Shown: one piece after another, positions 1-8,501 of the stretch
Layout: every line of letters starts with the position of its first letter
Position numbering within the stretch: the stretch's first letter is position 1
Source: Nitrosomonas sp.
Lineage (GTDB): Bacteria; Pseudomonadota; Gammaproteobacteria; Burkholderiales; Nitrosomonadaceae
DNA length: 64,000 nt
Direction of reading: 5' to 3'
NCBI GenBank assembly: GCA_024281675.1
Contig: JAMXAG010000002.1
Coordinates: forward strand, 310,001-374,000
The notes under the pieces: model-generated
What the model was told of the DNA's origin: nothing
Databases searched by the model: none
The model's input: only the letters and a program-made list of their open reading frames with translations
Translations under genes and position numbers: made by a program

Positions 1-2634
1 TCGGAAGTGGCAAGTGTAGGTGGTTTTGTAAAAAACTACCAAGTTACTGTAGATCCACGACGCCTTCAAGCCTACGGAATATCACTCAAAACAATCTCCG
101 ATGTTATCGCCTCCAGCAACCGCGATGTCGGTGGACGTGTGATCGAGCTGACGGAAACTGAGTATATGGTTCGCGGTAAGGGCTATCTACGCGGAATTAG
201 TGATCTTGAAAATCTGGTTGTGAAGGCACACGAGGGCATGCCGGTATTGCTGCGCCATGTTGCCCGAGTGGAATTAGTGCCTGATGAGCGCCGTGGCATC
301 ACCGAACTCAACGGGGAAGGAGAGGTTGTTTCGGGTATCGCAGTGGCGCGGCATGGTGAAAACGCTCTCAATGTTACCCATAATCTCGAAAAAAAGATCG
401 ACGAGATCGCATCTGGTTTACCGGAAGGCGTTTCGATTCAGCCTGTCTACAACCGCTCGGAATTGATCCATCGCGCCATCGCGACGCTAAACGAAGTATT
501 TATCGAACAGATCATAATCGTGGCGGTGGTATGTGTGGTTTTTCTAATGCATGTGCGCAGTGCGCTGGTGGCGATCATCATGCTTCCGATCGGTGTGTTG
601 ATTGCCTTCATTGCGATGTTTCACCTTGGTATCAATTCCAACATCATGAGTCTCGCAGGGATAGCACTTGCGATCGCAGAAATGACCGACGCAGCCATCG
701 TCATGGTAGAAAATGCGCACAAACATCTTGCGCGCCTTGCTCCCGATGAATCGCGCACAGAGGCTGTCATTGCAGCTTGTAAAGAAGTCGGCCCACCGCT
801 GTTCTTCAGCCTGTTGATTATCACAGTATCGTTTCTGCCGGTGTTTGTGCTTGAAGCACAGGAAGGACGCATGTTTCACCCACTCGCCTATACCAAAACG
901 TTTGCCATGGCCGGTGCTGCGCTGCTTTCGATCACTTTGGTACCAGCTCTAATCCTGCTTTTGCTCCGTGGCCGCATTCCGCGCGAACAAGACAATCCGT
1001 TAGGTCGCATCATGATCCAGCTCTATCGGCCTGTAATAGCAAGAGTGTTACAGTGGAAAAAAGTCATTGTCATGGCAGCCATCGTGGTAGTCGTAATTAC
1101 TGTCTATCCAACGCTCAGGCTGGGAACAGAATTTATGCCAACATTGAATGAAGGTACGCTGCTTTACATGCCAGTGACACTTCCGGGTATTTCCGTAACC
1201 AAGGCGGGAGAAATCCTGCAAACACAGAATAAAATTATTAAAAGTTTTCCTGAAGTAGCATCGGTATTGGGCAAAGCCGGACGCGCTAATACCGCTACTG
1301 ATCCAGCGCCGCTGGAAATGACTGAAACGATCATTAACCTCAAATCCGAAAACGAATGGCGTCCAGGCATGACCATCGACAAGTTGATCGCCGAACTGGA
1401 TCAAGCATTGCAAATGCCAGGAGTCAGTAATGCCTGGACGATGCCGATCAAAAATAGGAACGATATGCTTGCCACCGGCATACGCACACCTATCGGAATC
1501 AAAGTGTTCGGCAAGGATTTGGGGGAGATTGAAAAACTTGCCAAGCAGATTGAGGCAGCTGTAAAAACAGTGCCAGGAACCAGTAGCGCCTACGCGGAAC
1601 GCACGACTGGCGGCTACTATCTTGATGTTGAGCCCGATCGTCTTGAACTTGCCCGATATGGATTGGCTGTCGGCGATTTATTGTCAGTGATTTCAGCAGC
1701 GCTTGGCGGCGAAACTGTCACAACCACGATTGAAGGCCGGGAGCGCTTTGGTGTTACTGTGCGGTATCCACGCGAGCTACGCAGCGACCCACAAGCAATC
1801 GCTACCCAGGTATTGGTTCCAACCATGGGAGCTACGATGATTCCGCTTGGTCAGCTTGCACGGATCAGCCTTGTCAAAGGCCCACCAAGCATTCGTACAG
1901 AAAACGCGCTGCTGTCCGCGTATATTTTTGTTGATATTCGTGATCGTGACATTGGTAGCTACGTTGCAGCTGGGCAGAAAGCAGTGCGCGAACAGGTGCA
2001 ATTTCCACCCGGATACTATGCCACCTGGAGCGGGCAATTCGAATACATGGAGCGGGCCACCGAAAAACTGAAAGTGGTGGTGCCATTTACTCTCTTGATG
2101 GTATTCCTGCTTGTGTATCTGAATTTCAATCGTCTCACTGAGACGTTGATAGTAATGCTATCGGTGCCTTTTTCCGTAGTCGGAGGTATCTGGCTGATGT
2201 ATTGGCTCGGCTATAACATGAGCATCGCGGCAGCGATTGGTTTCATCGGTCTCATCGGTATTGCAGCTGAATCTGGAATGGTTATGCTCAACTTTCTCGA
2301 TCAATCGTTTAAAGATATTACGGAGAAACGTAAAGCTTCTGGTGATAAAGTTACGATTGATGATCTTTGTGAGGCGGTAATAAAGGGAGCGGTATATCGG
2401 ATAAGACCTGTAATGATGACTATCGCGGGAAGCATCTTGGGCCTGCTTCCGGTTATGTTTAGCAGTGGTACAGGTTCCGAAGTTATCCGGCGCATTTCTG
2501 CCCCGATGGTGGGAGGTATGGTTTCCGCTACAGTACTAACATTGATCGTGTTTCCTGCGGCCTATGCACTTGCCAAGGAAATCTCAATTCGACATTCGCT
2601 TAAAACGGAGAAGATGGGAGGTTTATCATTATGA
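1..2634 (+). CDS. Heavy-metal efflux RND pump (CusA/CzcA family), 5' end outside window
   Basis: Inner-membrane proton-driven RND transporter that would export Cu(I)/Ag(I) or divalent metals with periplasmic and outer-membrane partners. The frame is open from the first base; the first residues read SEVASVGGFVKNYQV, which in CusA-type proteins lies roughly 165 residues from the N-terminus, so the start is upstream of the window. Visible marks are DAAIVMVENAHK in the membrane domain, two blocks of hydrophobic helices (about residues 160-320 and 690-860), and periplasmic segments including NRNDMLATGIRTPIGIKV and a TMIPLGQ segment, both close to CusA and containing methionines of the kind that bind Cu/Ag there. 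Metal specificity is therefore probably Cu/Ag, but this is inference. Base composition is somewhat GC-richer than the following genes. The stop overlaps a start-like ATG that is followed by a stop after two codons. Confidence 0.93.
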   Translation, partial: SEVASVGGFVKNYQVTVDPRRLQAYGISLKTISDVIASSNRDVGGRVIELTETEYMVRGKGYLRGISDLENLVVKAHEGMPVLLRHVARVELVPDERRGITELNGEGEVVSGIAVARHGENALNVTHNLEKKIDEIASGLPEGVSIQPVYNRSELIHRAIATLNEVFIEQIIIVAVVCVVFLMHVRSALVAIIMLPIGVLIAFIAMFHLGINSNIMSLAGIALAIAEMTDAAIVMVENAHKHLARLAPDESRTEAVIAACKEVGPPLFFSLLIITVSFLPVFVLEAQEGRMFHPLAYTKTFAMAGAALLSITLVPALILLLLRGRIPREQDNPLGRIMIQLYRPVIARVLQWKKVIVMAAIVVVVITVYPTLRLGTEFMPTLNEGTLLYMPVTLPGISVTKAGEILQTQNKIIKSFPEVASVLGKAGRANTATDPAPLEMTETIINLKSENEWRPGMTIDKLIAELDQALQMPGVSNAWTMPIKNRNDMLATGIRTPIGIKVFGKDLGEIEKLAKQIEAAVKTVPGTSSAYAERTTGGYYLDVEPDRLELARYGLAVGDLLSVISAALGGETVTTTIEGRERFGVTVRYPRELRSDPQAIATQVLVPTMGATMIPLGQLARISLVKGPPSIRTENALLSAYIFVDIRDRDIGSYVAAGQKAVREQVQFPPGYYATWSGQFEYMERATEKLKVVVPFTLLMVFLLVYLNFNRLTETLIVMLSVPFSVVGGIWLMYWLGYNMSIAAAIGFIGLIGIAAESGMVMLNFLDQSFKDITEKRKASGDKVTIDDLCEAVIKGAVYRIRPVMMTIAGSILGLLPVMFSSGTGSEVIRRISAPMVGGMVSATVLTLIVFPAAYALAKEISIRHSLKTEKMGGLSL

Positions 2635-2674
2635 AGTGACATCACAAATGGCATTTTGAAAACAGCTAAATTAT

Positions 2675-2707
2675 CTCCGGAAAAACCGGAGGACTATTGG
2701 GTAGTCC
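2675..2707 (+). terminator. Two adjoining stem-loops after the efflux pump gene
   Basis: CTCCGG-AAAAA-CCGGAG (2675-2691) is a perfect hairpin. GGACTA...TAGTCC (2690-2707) is a second perfect inverted repeat that shares bases with the first. They sit about 40 bases after the pump stop codon. No run of T follows, so termination is likely but not shown. Confidence 0.45.
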
Positions 2708-2854
2708 TCAAAGACATTCTCACCCGGTGAGATAATAACAGTATTCATCACTAACATTCATATGGCTTATGAATTAATAACTTAAGTGAAGTATGTGCGT
2801 ACGGCAAAAAGGCAACGCAACTATGGGTATTTAGCAGTGTTGTCCTTTGTAAGA

Positions 2855-3640
2855 TCAATTGAGTTTTTTCGTTTCAATGCTTCTTTCACTCAGCATGCGT
2901 ACAATTCGATATACCGCATAGGCTGCGATCAAGTGTTTGAGGGTATGCCCGCTGATCCAGTGATGGGTCCAGGTAAAAATTTCCTCATCGAGCGTTTCAG
3001 CTACTTTCGCCAATCCATACAAAGCAATGACGGCGTAGATAAAACCGCCATGCGTATAACGCGATGGGAATCGGAAGCTAATCCACAGCATCAATAGAAT
3101 CGAATAGAATTGTGTGACGATGTATAAGTTTAAATTACCAACGCCTTGCAGTTCGGTCCAATACCAATATAGCACGCTTACTATGGCCAAAAGAACAAGC
3201 GGTGGCAATAGCCATAAACCGATTTTGACACTGATGCGATCCATGAATGTTGCAGACAATAAGGCAACGATACAGATGGCGATTGGTAATCGATCCCACA
3301 TTAAACGATCATTATCCGGTATCCAGTGGTAATAACTAGAGCCAAACGTAGTTGCGACCACGCCTAAAAACAATAATCCATAAGGGATACATTCCTCGCG
3401 TTGCTGGAATGTTTTTTGTGAAGGGCGTTGATAAATGCGCAGCAGCAACACTAAGCCAGCTCCGCCGCTGAACAAAAAGGCCAGGTTGGAAACGACATCA
3501 TTGAAATTGGGAATGCCCATAAAACTGCGTTGATCGGCAAATTCATGGTAATTCAGGGATTGTGATGTGGGCGGTAGTGCCCATGCAGCACTAATCACTA
3601 TGAGCGATATTACTGTGATTAGCCAAAGTGGCCGATTCAT
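2855..3640 (-). CDS. Ceramidase-like (CREST family) integral membrane protein
   Basis: 261-residue protein with about seven hydrophobic helices. It carries HEFADQRSFMGIPNFNDVVS near the N-terminus, YYHWIPDNDRLMWDRLP in the middle and SGHTLKHL near the C-terminus. These match the layout of the alkaline ceramidase/CREST family, in which conserved His, Asp and Ser residues bind zinc and hydrolyse an amide bond. The true substrate in a bacterium is unknown. The frame can be extended to a TTG at 3676 that overlaps the radA stop, but the ATG at 3640 is preferred because the hydrophobic N-terminus (MNRPLWLITV) starts there. It follows radA on the same strand with about 30 bases between them and may be cotranscribed. 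It ends close to the convergent pump gene. Confidence 0.65.
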   Translation of the reverse strand: MNRPLWLITVISLIVISAAWALPPTSQSLNYHEFADQRSFMGIPNFNDVVSNLAFLFSGGAGLVLLLRIYQRPSQKTFQQREECIPYGLLFLGVVATTFGSSYYHWIPDNDRLMWDRLPIAICIVALLSATFMDRISVKIGLWLLPPLVLLAIVSVLYWYWTELQGVGNLNLYIVTQFYSILLMLWISFRFPSRYTHGGFIYAVIALYGLAKVAETLDEEIFTWTHHWISGHTLKHLIAAYAVYRIVRMLSERSIETKKLN

Positions 3641-3672
3641 TGATATCGGTTTCCGATGGAGGTTTGTGGCCG

Positions 3673-5022
3673 TCAATGCATGTGTGTTACGGCATCCCTA
3701 ATGCGTGCTATTGGGATCACCGTAATGCCTGCAATCGGTTGTTTAGGATTGTTAGCCATTGGTACGATCGCCCGATTGAAGCCGAGTTTTGCGGCTTCCT
3801 TCAATCTTTCCTGGCCCCGTTGTACCGGGCGAATTTCACCGGCTAAACCAATTTCACCCATCACGACGGTCCTTTCAGCGATCGGTTTGTTTTTCAAGGA
3901 AGAGACGATTGCCAAAATAATAGCCAGATCAGCACCGGGTTCATTGATTTTCACACCACCAACCGCATTGACGAATACATCTTGATCGTAACAAGGAATT
4001 CCGGCATGACGGTGTAATACTGCCAGCAACATTGCCAAACGGTTTTGCTCAAGCCCCACACATAAGCGTCGCGGACTTGGAGAGTGCGTTTCATCGACCA
4101 ATGCCTGAATTTCAACCAACAGCGGGCGGGTGCCTTCTTGTGTCACCATGATACAAGACCCCGTGACTTGTGCATCGTGATGCGAAAGGAACAGTGCCGA
4201 AGGATTTTTGACTTCACGTAAGCCTTTCTCCCCCATGGCAAATACACCAAGCTCATTGACAGCGCCAAAGCGGTTCTTGAACGCGCGAACCATGCGATAA
4301 CTGGAATGCATGTCGCCCTCAAAATACAATACGGTGTCAACCATATGTTCGAGTACGCGCGGCCCAGCCAATGCGCCTTCTTTCGTGACGTGCCCAACCA
4401 GAATAATGCAAGTACCACTGGCTTTGGCCAATCGCGTCAAATGTGCCGCGCACTCGCGTACTTGCGCGACTGAACCGGGTGCCGATTGCAACGCTTCGGA
4501 ATAAATGGTTTGAATCGAATCGATCACAGCAACCGCAGGTTTGCGTTCTACCAGCACGGCTTGTATCTTTTCCAATTGTATTTCGGGGTATAAATGTACG
4601 GTTTGCACATTCAACGTCAAACGCCGAGCACGCAACGCAACTTGCTGTGCTGATTCTTCACCGCTTACATACAACACCGAATGGTGTGCCGACATATTCG
4701 ATAGGGCTTGCAGCAGCAACGTTGACTTGCCAATTCCTGGATCGCCGCCCAATAATACAACGCCACCCTGCACCAAACCGCCACCAAGCACACGATCAAG
4801 CTCATCAATTCCAGTGGGGAAACGCGGCTCTTCACGTGCTTCTACCGCACCTAAATTCTGTACTTGGCTGATTGCGGCGGGAGGACTAAAGCGCGATACA
4901 GATTTTTCAGCGATCGTTTCAATTAAGGTATTCCATGCTTGGCAATGCATACATTGCCCTTGCCATTTAAGCGTTTGTCCGCCGCATTCGATACAAGAAT
5001 AAACTGTTTTTTGCTTAGCCAT
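3673..5022 (-). CDS. radA: DNA repair protein RadA
   Basis: 449 residues, normal length. RadA is a RecA-like, DnaB-type branch-migration ATPase that acts on recombination intermediates. The protein starts with a C4 zinc finger (CIEC...CMHC, residues 10-27), followed by Walker A GGDPGIGKST (about residue 92), the RadA-specific KNRFG motif (about residue 249) and a C-terminal Lon-protease-like domain with no protease function expected. It is 8 bases downstream of rfbC on the same strand and could be read through from the rfbA-rfbC transcript. All key motifs are intact. Confidence 0.97.
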   Translation of the reverse strand: MAKQKTVYSCIECGGQTLKWQGQCMHCQAWNTLIETIAEKSVSRFSPPAAISQVQNLGAVEAREEPRFPTGIDELDRVLGGGLVQGGVVLLGGDPGIGKSTLLLQALSNMSAHHSVLYVSGEESAQQVALRARRLTLNVQTVHLYPEIQLEKIQAVLVERKPAVAVIDSIQTIYSEALQSAPGSVAQVRECAAHLTRLAKASGTCIILVGHVTKEGALAGPRVLEHMVDTVLYFEGDMHSSYRMVRAFKNRFGAVNELGVFAMGEKGLREVKNPSALFLSHHDAQVTGSCIMVTQEGTRPLLVEIQALVDETHSPSPRRLCVGLEQNRLAMLLAVLHRHAGIPCYDQDVFVNAVGGVKINEPGADLAIILAIVSSLKNKPIAERTVVMGEIGLAGEIRPVQRGQERLKEAAKLGFNRAIVPMANNPKQPIAGITVIPIARIRDAVTHMH

Positions 5023-5030
5023 TCAAGGGA

Positions 5031-5579
5031 TTAATCATAGACCTCGGCAACGTCCAAGGTAACACCTCGAGCGTCTTTATCGGAAAGCACAGGCGTGGCG
5101 CTCATCATCGGCCATTGAATATTCAGCGTCGGATCATTCCATACAATACAACGTTCATACTCGGGTGCCCAATAATCAGTCGTGTTATACAAAAATTCGG
5201 CAAATTCCGATAACACAACAAATCCATGCGCAAATCCGGGCGGAACCCAGAGTTGTTTTTTGTTTTCGGCACTGAGGTTTGCGCCCACCCATTGCCCGAA
5301 GGTCGCTGATGATCGGCGGATGTCTACCGCTACATCAAATACTTCCCCGATTACTACGCGCACCAGTTTTCCTTGTGGTTGCTTGATCTGATAGTGCAGG
5401 CCGCGTAATACGTTTTGTACAGAACGTGAATGATTATTTTGCAAAAAACAGACGGATTGGCCGACCGCTGATTCAAATTGACGTTGATTGAAGCTTTCAA
5501 AAAAGAACCCCCGTGCATCACCAAAAACACGCGGTTCAAACAATATGACTTCAGGAATGGACAGTGGTGTTGCTTTCAT
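5031..5579 (-). CDS. rfbC: dTDP-4-dehydrorhamnose 3,5-epimerase
   Basis: 182-residue cupin enzyme that epimerises dTDP-4-keto-6-deoxyglucose at C3 and C5 on the way to dTDP-L-rhamnose. Seen: FEPRVFGDARGFFFESFN at the N-terminus, QNNHSRS, VLRGLHYQ with the catalytic His, VRVVIGEVFDVAVDIR, and WVPPGFAHGFVVLSE. Length and motif order match RmlC/RfbC. It lies 21 bases after rfbA; the dehydratase (rfbB) and reductase (rfbD) needed for rhamnose are not in this window. Confidence 0.97.
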   Translation of the reverse strand: MKATPLSIPEVILFEPRVFGDARGFFFESFNQRQFESAVGQSVCFLQNNHSRSVQNVLRGLHYQIKQPQGKLVRVVIGEVFDVAVDIRRSSATFGQWVGANLSAENKKQLWVPPGFAHGFVVLSEFAEFLYNTTDYWAPEYERCIVWNDPTLNIQWPMMSATPVLSDKDARGVTLDVAEVYD

Positions 5580-5600
5580 TTTACGGTATTGACTATCAGG

Positions 5601-6533
5601 CTAAAATTCACGTCTTGAAACTGCTAATAAATATTGTCCGTAACCGTTTTTAGCCAATGGTTGTGCTAAGCGGTCTAATTGTTCGGCGTTTATCCAGCCT
5701 TGCTTAAATGCTATTTCCTCGGGACAGGCAATCTTGAGACCCTGCCGGTTTTCAATCGTAGCAACAAATTGGCTCGCGTCCAGTAAAGATTCCGGTGTGC
5801 CGGTATCCAACCAAGCATAACCTCGCCCCATGATTTCTACATGCAAAGCCGATTTCTCAAGATAAATTCTATTCAAGTCGGTGATTTCGAGTTCTTTACG
5901 TACCGATGGTTTAAGGCTCTTGGTATATTCTGACGCGTATTGGTCATAAAAATATAAGCCAGTTACGGCATAGTGTGATTTGGGTTTTTGGGGTTTTTCT
6001 TCCAGATTAATGACATGACCTTGTGTATCGAACTCAACCACACCGTAACGTTCAGGATCATGTACATGATAGGCAAAAACACTAGCGCCTGTGGTACGCG
6101 CCATGGCACGTGTCAGTAAATGATGAAAATCGTGTCCGTGAAAAATATTATCGCCCAGTACCAATGCGGAACAATCATTACCAATAAACGTTTCGCCAAT
6201 GATCAATGCTTGCGCAAGGCCATCTGGCGATGGCTGCTCGGCGTACGAAATATTCAACCCCCATTGATTGCCATCGTTTAAAAGCCTTTGGTAATGGCCA
6301 ACATCGTGCGGTGTTGAAATAATCAGAATGTCCTGAATACCCGCCAGCATCAGTGTGCTCAAAGGATAGTAAATCATCGGCTTGTCAAACACCGGAAGCA
6401 ATTGTTTTGATACCGTCTGCGTAATGGGATAAAGTCGTGTTCCGGTGCCTCCGGCAAGTACAATCCCTTTGCGTTTTGGAAGAATGGATTCCTGGGTGTT
6501 TTTTGCGGTACCTAAATTATTCGGGGTGGACAT
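5601..6533 (-). CDS. rfbA: Glucose-1-phosphate thymidylyltransferase
   Basis: 310 residues. It makes dTDP-glucose from dTTP and glucose-1-phosphate, the first step of dTDP-rhamnose synthesis. The nucleotide-binding loop [41 protein letters not shown] and [11 protein letters not shown] are all present, as is [16 protein letters not shown] near the C-terminus. Compared with usual RmlA there is an N-terminal extension of about 20 polar residues before the KGIVLAGG strand; a shorter start is possible but no internal Met lies there. It is first in a minus-strand run rfbA-rfbC-radA and is divergent from the ABC gene at 6685. Confidence 0.96.
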   Translation of the reverse strand: MSTPNNLGTAKNTQESILPKRKGIVLAGGTGTRLYPITQTVSKQLLPVFDKPMIYYPLSTLMLAGIQDILIISTPHDVGHYQRLLNDGNQWGLNISYAEQPSPDGLAQALIIGETFIGNDCSALVLGDNIFHGHDFHHLLTRAMARTTGASVFAYHVHDPERYGVVEFDTQGHVINLEEKPQKPKSHYAVTGLYFYDQYASEYTKSLKPSVRKELEITDLNRIYLEKSALHVEIMGRGYAWLDTGTPESLLDASQFVATIENRQGLKIACPEEIAFKQGWINAEQLDRLAQPLAKNGYGQYLLAVSRREF

Positions 6534-6654
6534 AAATAAAAATTTTGATATTTACTCATTGATCGATCAGCTTAGTTGTGTATTGCATTAAACAAATAGC
6601 GATGAAGGATTGTACTATATTTGCACTCGCAACCAGGATAATTGCGAAACTGGG

Positions 6655-6677
6655 TTTTACATCGTGTTAATGTAAAA
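6655..6677. promoter_or_regulatory. Perfect 8-bp dyad upstream of the ABC gene start
   Basis: TTTTACAT, seven bases (CGTGTTA), then ATGTAAAA. The dyad ends 7 bases before the first ATG of the gene at 6685 and takes the place where a ribosome binding site would lie; no clear Shine-Dalgarno sequence is visible. It could be an operator in the rfbA/ABC divergent region or a stem that occludes translation. Confidence 0.4.
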
Positions 6678-6684
6678 TTGTCGC

Positions 6685-8337
6685 ATGATGAATTTACCAC
6701 AAGCGTATCAGCGGTTAGCAAAAAGACTCACGGTTCAGTGGAAGTTGCTTGCATGGCTGCTATTGGTTTTTTTTATAAGTGCTATTGTAATAGCGCTATT
6801 ACCCATTGTAATTAGACTCTTATTTGACAGCACAATGATTCTGGAAGATTGGGCGCTAGCGCAAGAGGTGTTATTTGCAATGCTTGTGCTATGTCTGGTT
6901 CGATGGGTAGCCCGCTATGCGGGCAGTCATCTCATGCATGTGTTGACGAGTAGACTGGGTACTGCTTTTCACGGCGAAGTTTTTATCAAGCTTCTAACAT
7001 TGCCGGCGAGTCAATATCGTCATTTTGCAGATCGTAAAAGGATCGATCGTTTATTTCATCACACCTCCCAAATCAGCTTGGCTACGATCGAAAAGTTGGT
7101 GTTGTTGATTAAAGAATCTTTGATCATTCTCGGATTATTTGTCTGCCTATATTACTTGCATCGAGATTCATTGCTGTTGGTGTTATTACTGTTATCAGCA
7201 ATCGTTTTGCTGTATCAAATCGCCAATGATCAGCTCAACAAACTCAACCAAAAGAGCCGAAAGTCTTTTAAAAATTTAACACAACCCCTCGTTGAATCGA
7301 TTCAAAACCATAAAGGAATAAGGTTAGGCCAAGGACAGGAGCGCGAAAATCAACGTTTTGAAAAAGCAGTGACAGCTGTTTTTTCGAGTAATCGACAAAA
7401 AGTGGTGATGCAGACAATCATCCAGTTAATAATCGAAATCATTGTGATAGGGGTTGTCGCCCTGAGTGTCTATTTGTTTGCATTGCAAATATTACATAAT
7501 CAAATGTATCTTGGCCAAGTACTCGCTGTGATTGTTGCAATTTCAATGTTATGCATCAGCATGCACCGGATGACCAGTATTTTTGTGAGCTTAACGCATG
7601 ATAGAAGGCATCTGGAATCCGTTTTCTCTTTTCTCGATCAGGCATCTGAGGAGGATACGGGAACTTTGCTAGTACGGCCCGTTCGAGGAAAATTGCAATT
7701 CGAACACATTCCATTTGGTCACACAGAACAGCATGACTTTACCTTAAATTTCACTATCCAACCGGGTGAGAAAGTTGTTTTCACGGGGTATTCCGAGCCT
7801 GTAAAAAATAAGTTCATTGATTTATTGTTACGCTTAGAGCAATCTTCATCGGGAAGAATATTACTGGATGATTACTTGCTGAACGATATCAAAATTGACA
7901 ATCTCTACGCAAACATCGCTTTGATATCTCAAAACAGCGCGCTTCTCGATGAAACAATCGCTGGTAATATTGCTTATGGCGCGATGCAATGTGCAAACGA
8001 AGCCCAAATAACATCCGCTGTGCAAGCTTCTGGATGCAATGCTTTCGTTAAAGAAATGCCCGATGGCTTGCAAACCAAAGTGGGCAATAATGGTATTGAA
8101 ATCGGAAAAATGGAGCGCTTGCAAATCGCGATTGCACACGCGTTACTTAAAAATCCGGCCATTATTATCTTGGATGAGGTTTTTGATGCAAATGAACTCA
8201 ATACAGAGGCAACGTTACACGCATTAAAAACGCTCATTGAAAATCGCACCACTTTGATCTTCAGTCAAACTCGTTCTTGCTGGATTGATTTCGATAAAAT
8301 GATCGTGCTTGATAAGGAGTTTGGCAAAGAATCCTGA
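6685..8337 (+). CDS. MsbA-like ABC exporter half-protein with degenerate nucleotide-binding domain
   Basis: 550 residues. Residues about 20-325 form a six-helix ABC exporter membrane domain like MsbA lipid flippases. The C-terminal domain has the right length and fold order but has lost catalytic residues. Walker A reads GYSEPVKNK (about residue 369), keeping the lysine position but not the glycines or the Ser/Thr. The Q-loop ISQNSALLDETIAGNIAYG is good. The LSGGQ signature is replaced by IGKMERLQ (about 472). Walker B IIILDEV is intact, and the switch histidine is replaced in IFSQ. No frameshift is seen, so the gene appears maintained. It may act as a non-hydrolysing partner of another half-transporter or as a lipid-related scaffold; this is inference. 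ATG ATG start at 6685/6688. mfd follows after 164 bases. Confidence 0.8.
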   Translation: MMNLPQAYQRLAKRLTVQWKLLAWLLLVFFISAIVIALLPIVIRLLFDSTMILEDWALAQEVLFAMLVLCLVRWVARYAGSHLMHVLTSRLGTAFHGEVFIKLLTLPASQYRHFADRKRIDRLFHHTSQISLATIEKLVLLIKESLIILGLFVCLYYLHRDSLLLVLLLLSAIVLLYQIANDQLNKLNQKSRKSFKNLTQPLVESIQNHKGIRLGQGQERENQRFEKAVTAVFSSNRQKVVMQTIIQLIIEIIVIGVVALSVYLFALQILHNQMYLGQVLAVIVAISMLCISMHRMTSIFVSLTHDRRHLESVFSFLDQASEEDTGTLLVRPVRGKLQFEHIPFGHTEQHDFTLNFTIQPGEKVVFTGYSEPVKNKFIDLLLRLEQSSSGRILLDDYLLNDIKIDNLYANIALISQNSALLDETIAGNIAYGAMQCANEAQITSAVQASGCNAFVKEMPDGLQTKVGNNGIEIGKMERLQIAIAHALLKNPAIIILDEVFDANELNTEATLHALKTLIENRTTLIFSQTRSCWIDFDKMIVLDKEFGKES

Positions 8338-8501
8338 TCTGGCCGATAGCAGCTTGCGTATGAATAATTTAAACAAGCATCCATCAGGCTTTAATTCACG
8401 TAGTGCGCAGTAAATCCACCGAACTGTCCTATAATGGTGATTTAATCCGCAAACATTGTTCCTTGCGTAGTATTTTCTGCACAAGCACGTCATAATTTAT
8501 C

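Noticed and set aside
544-879. 111-codon minus-strand frame rich in Cys and His within the efflux pump gene
   Set aside because: Antisense shadow of a conserved membrane-protein coding region; the sense frame carries all family motifs.
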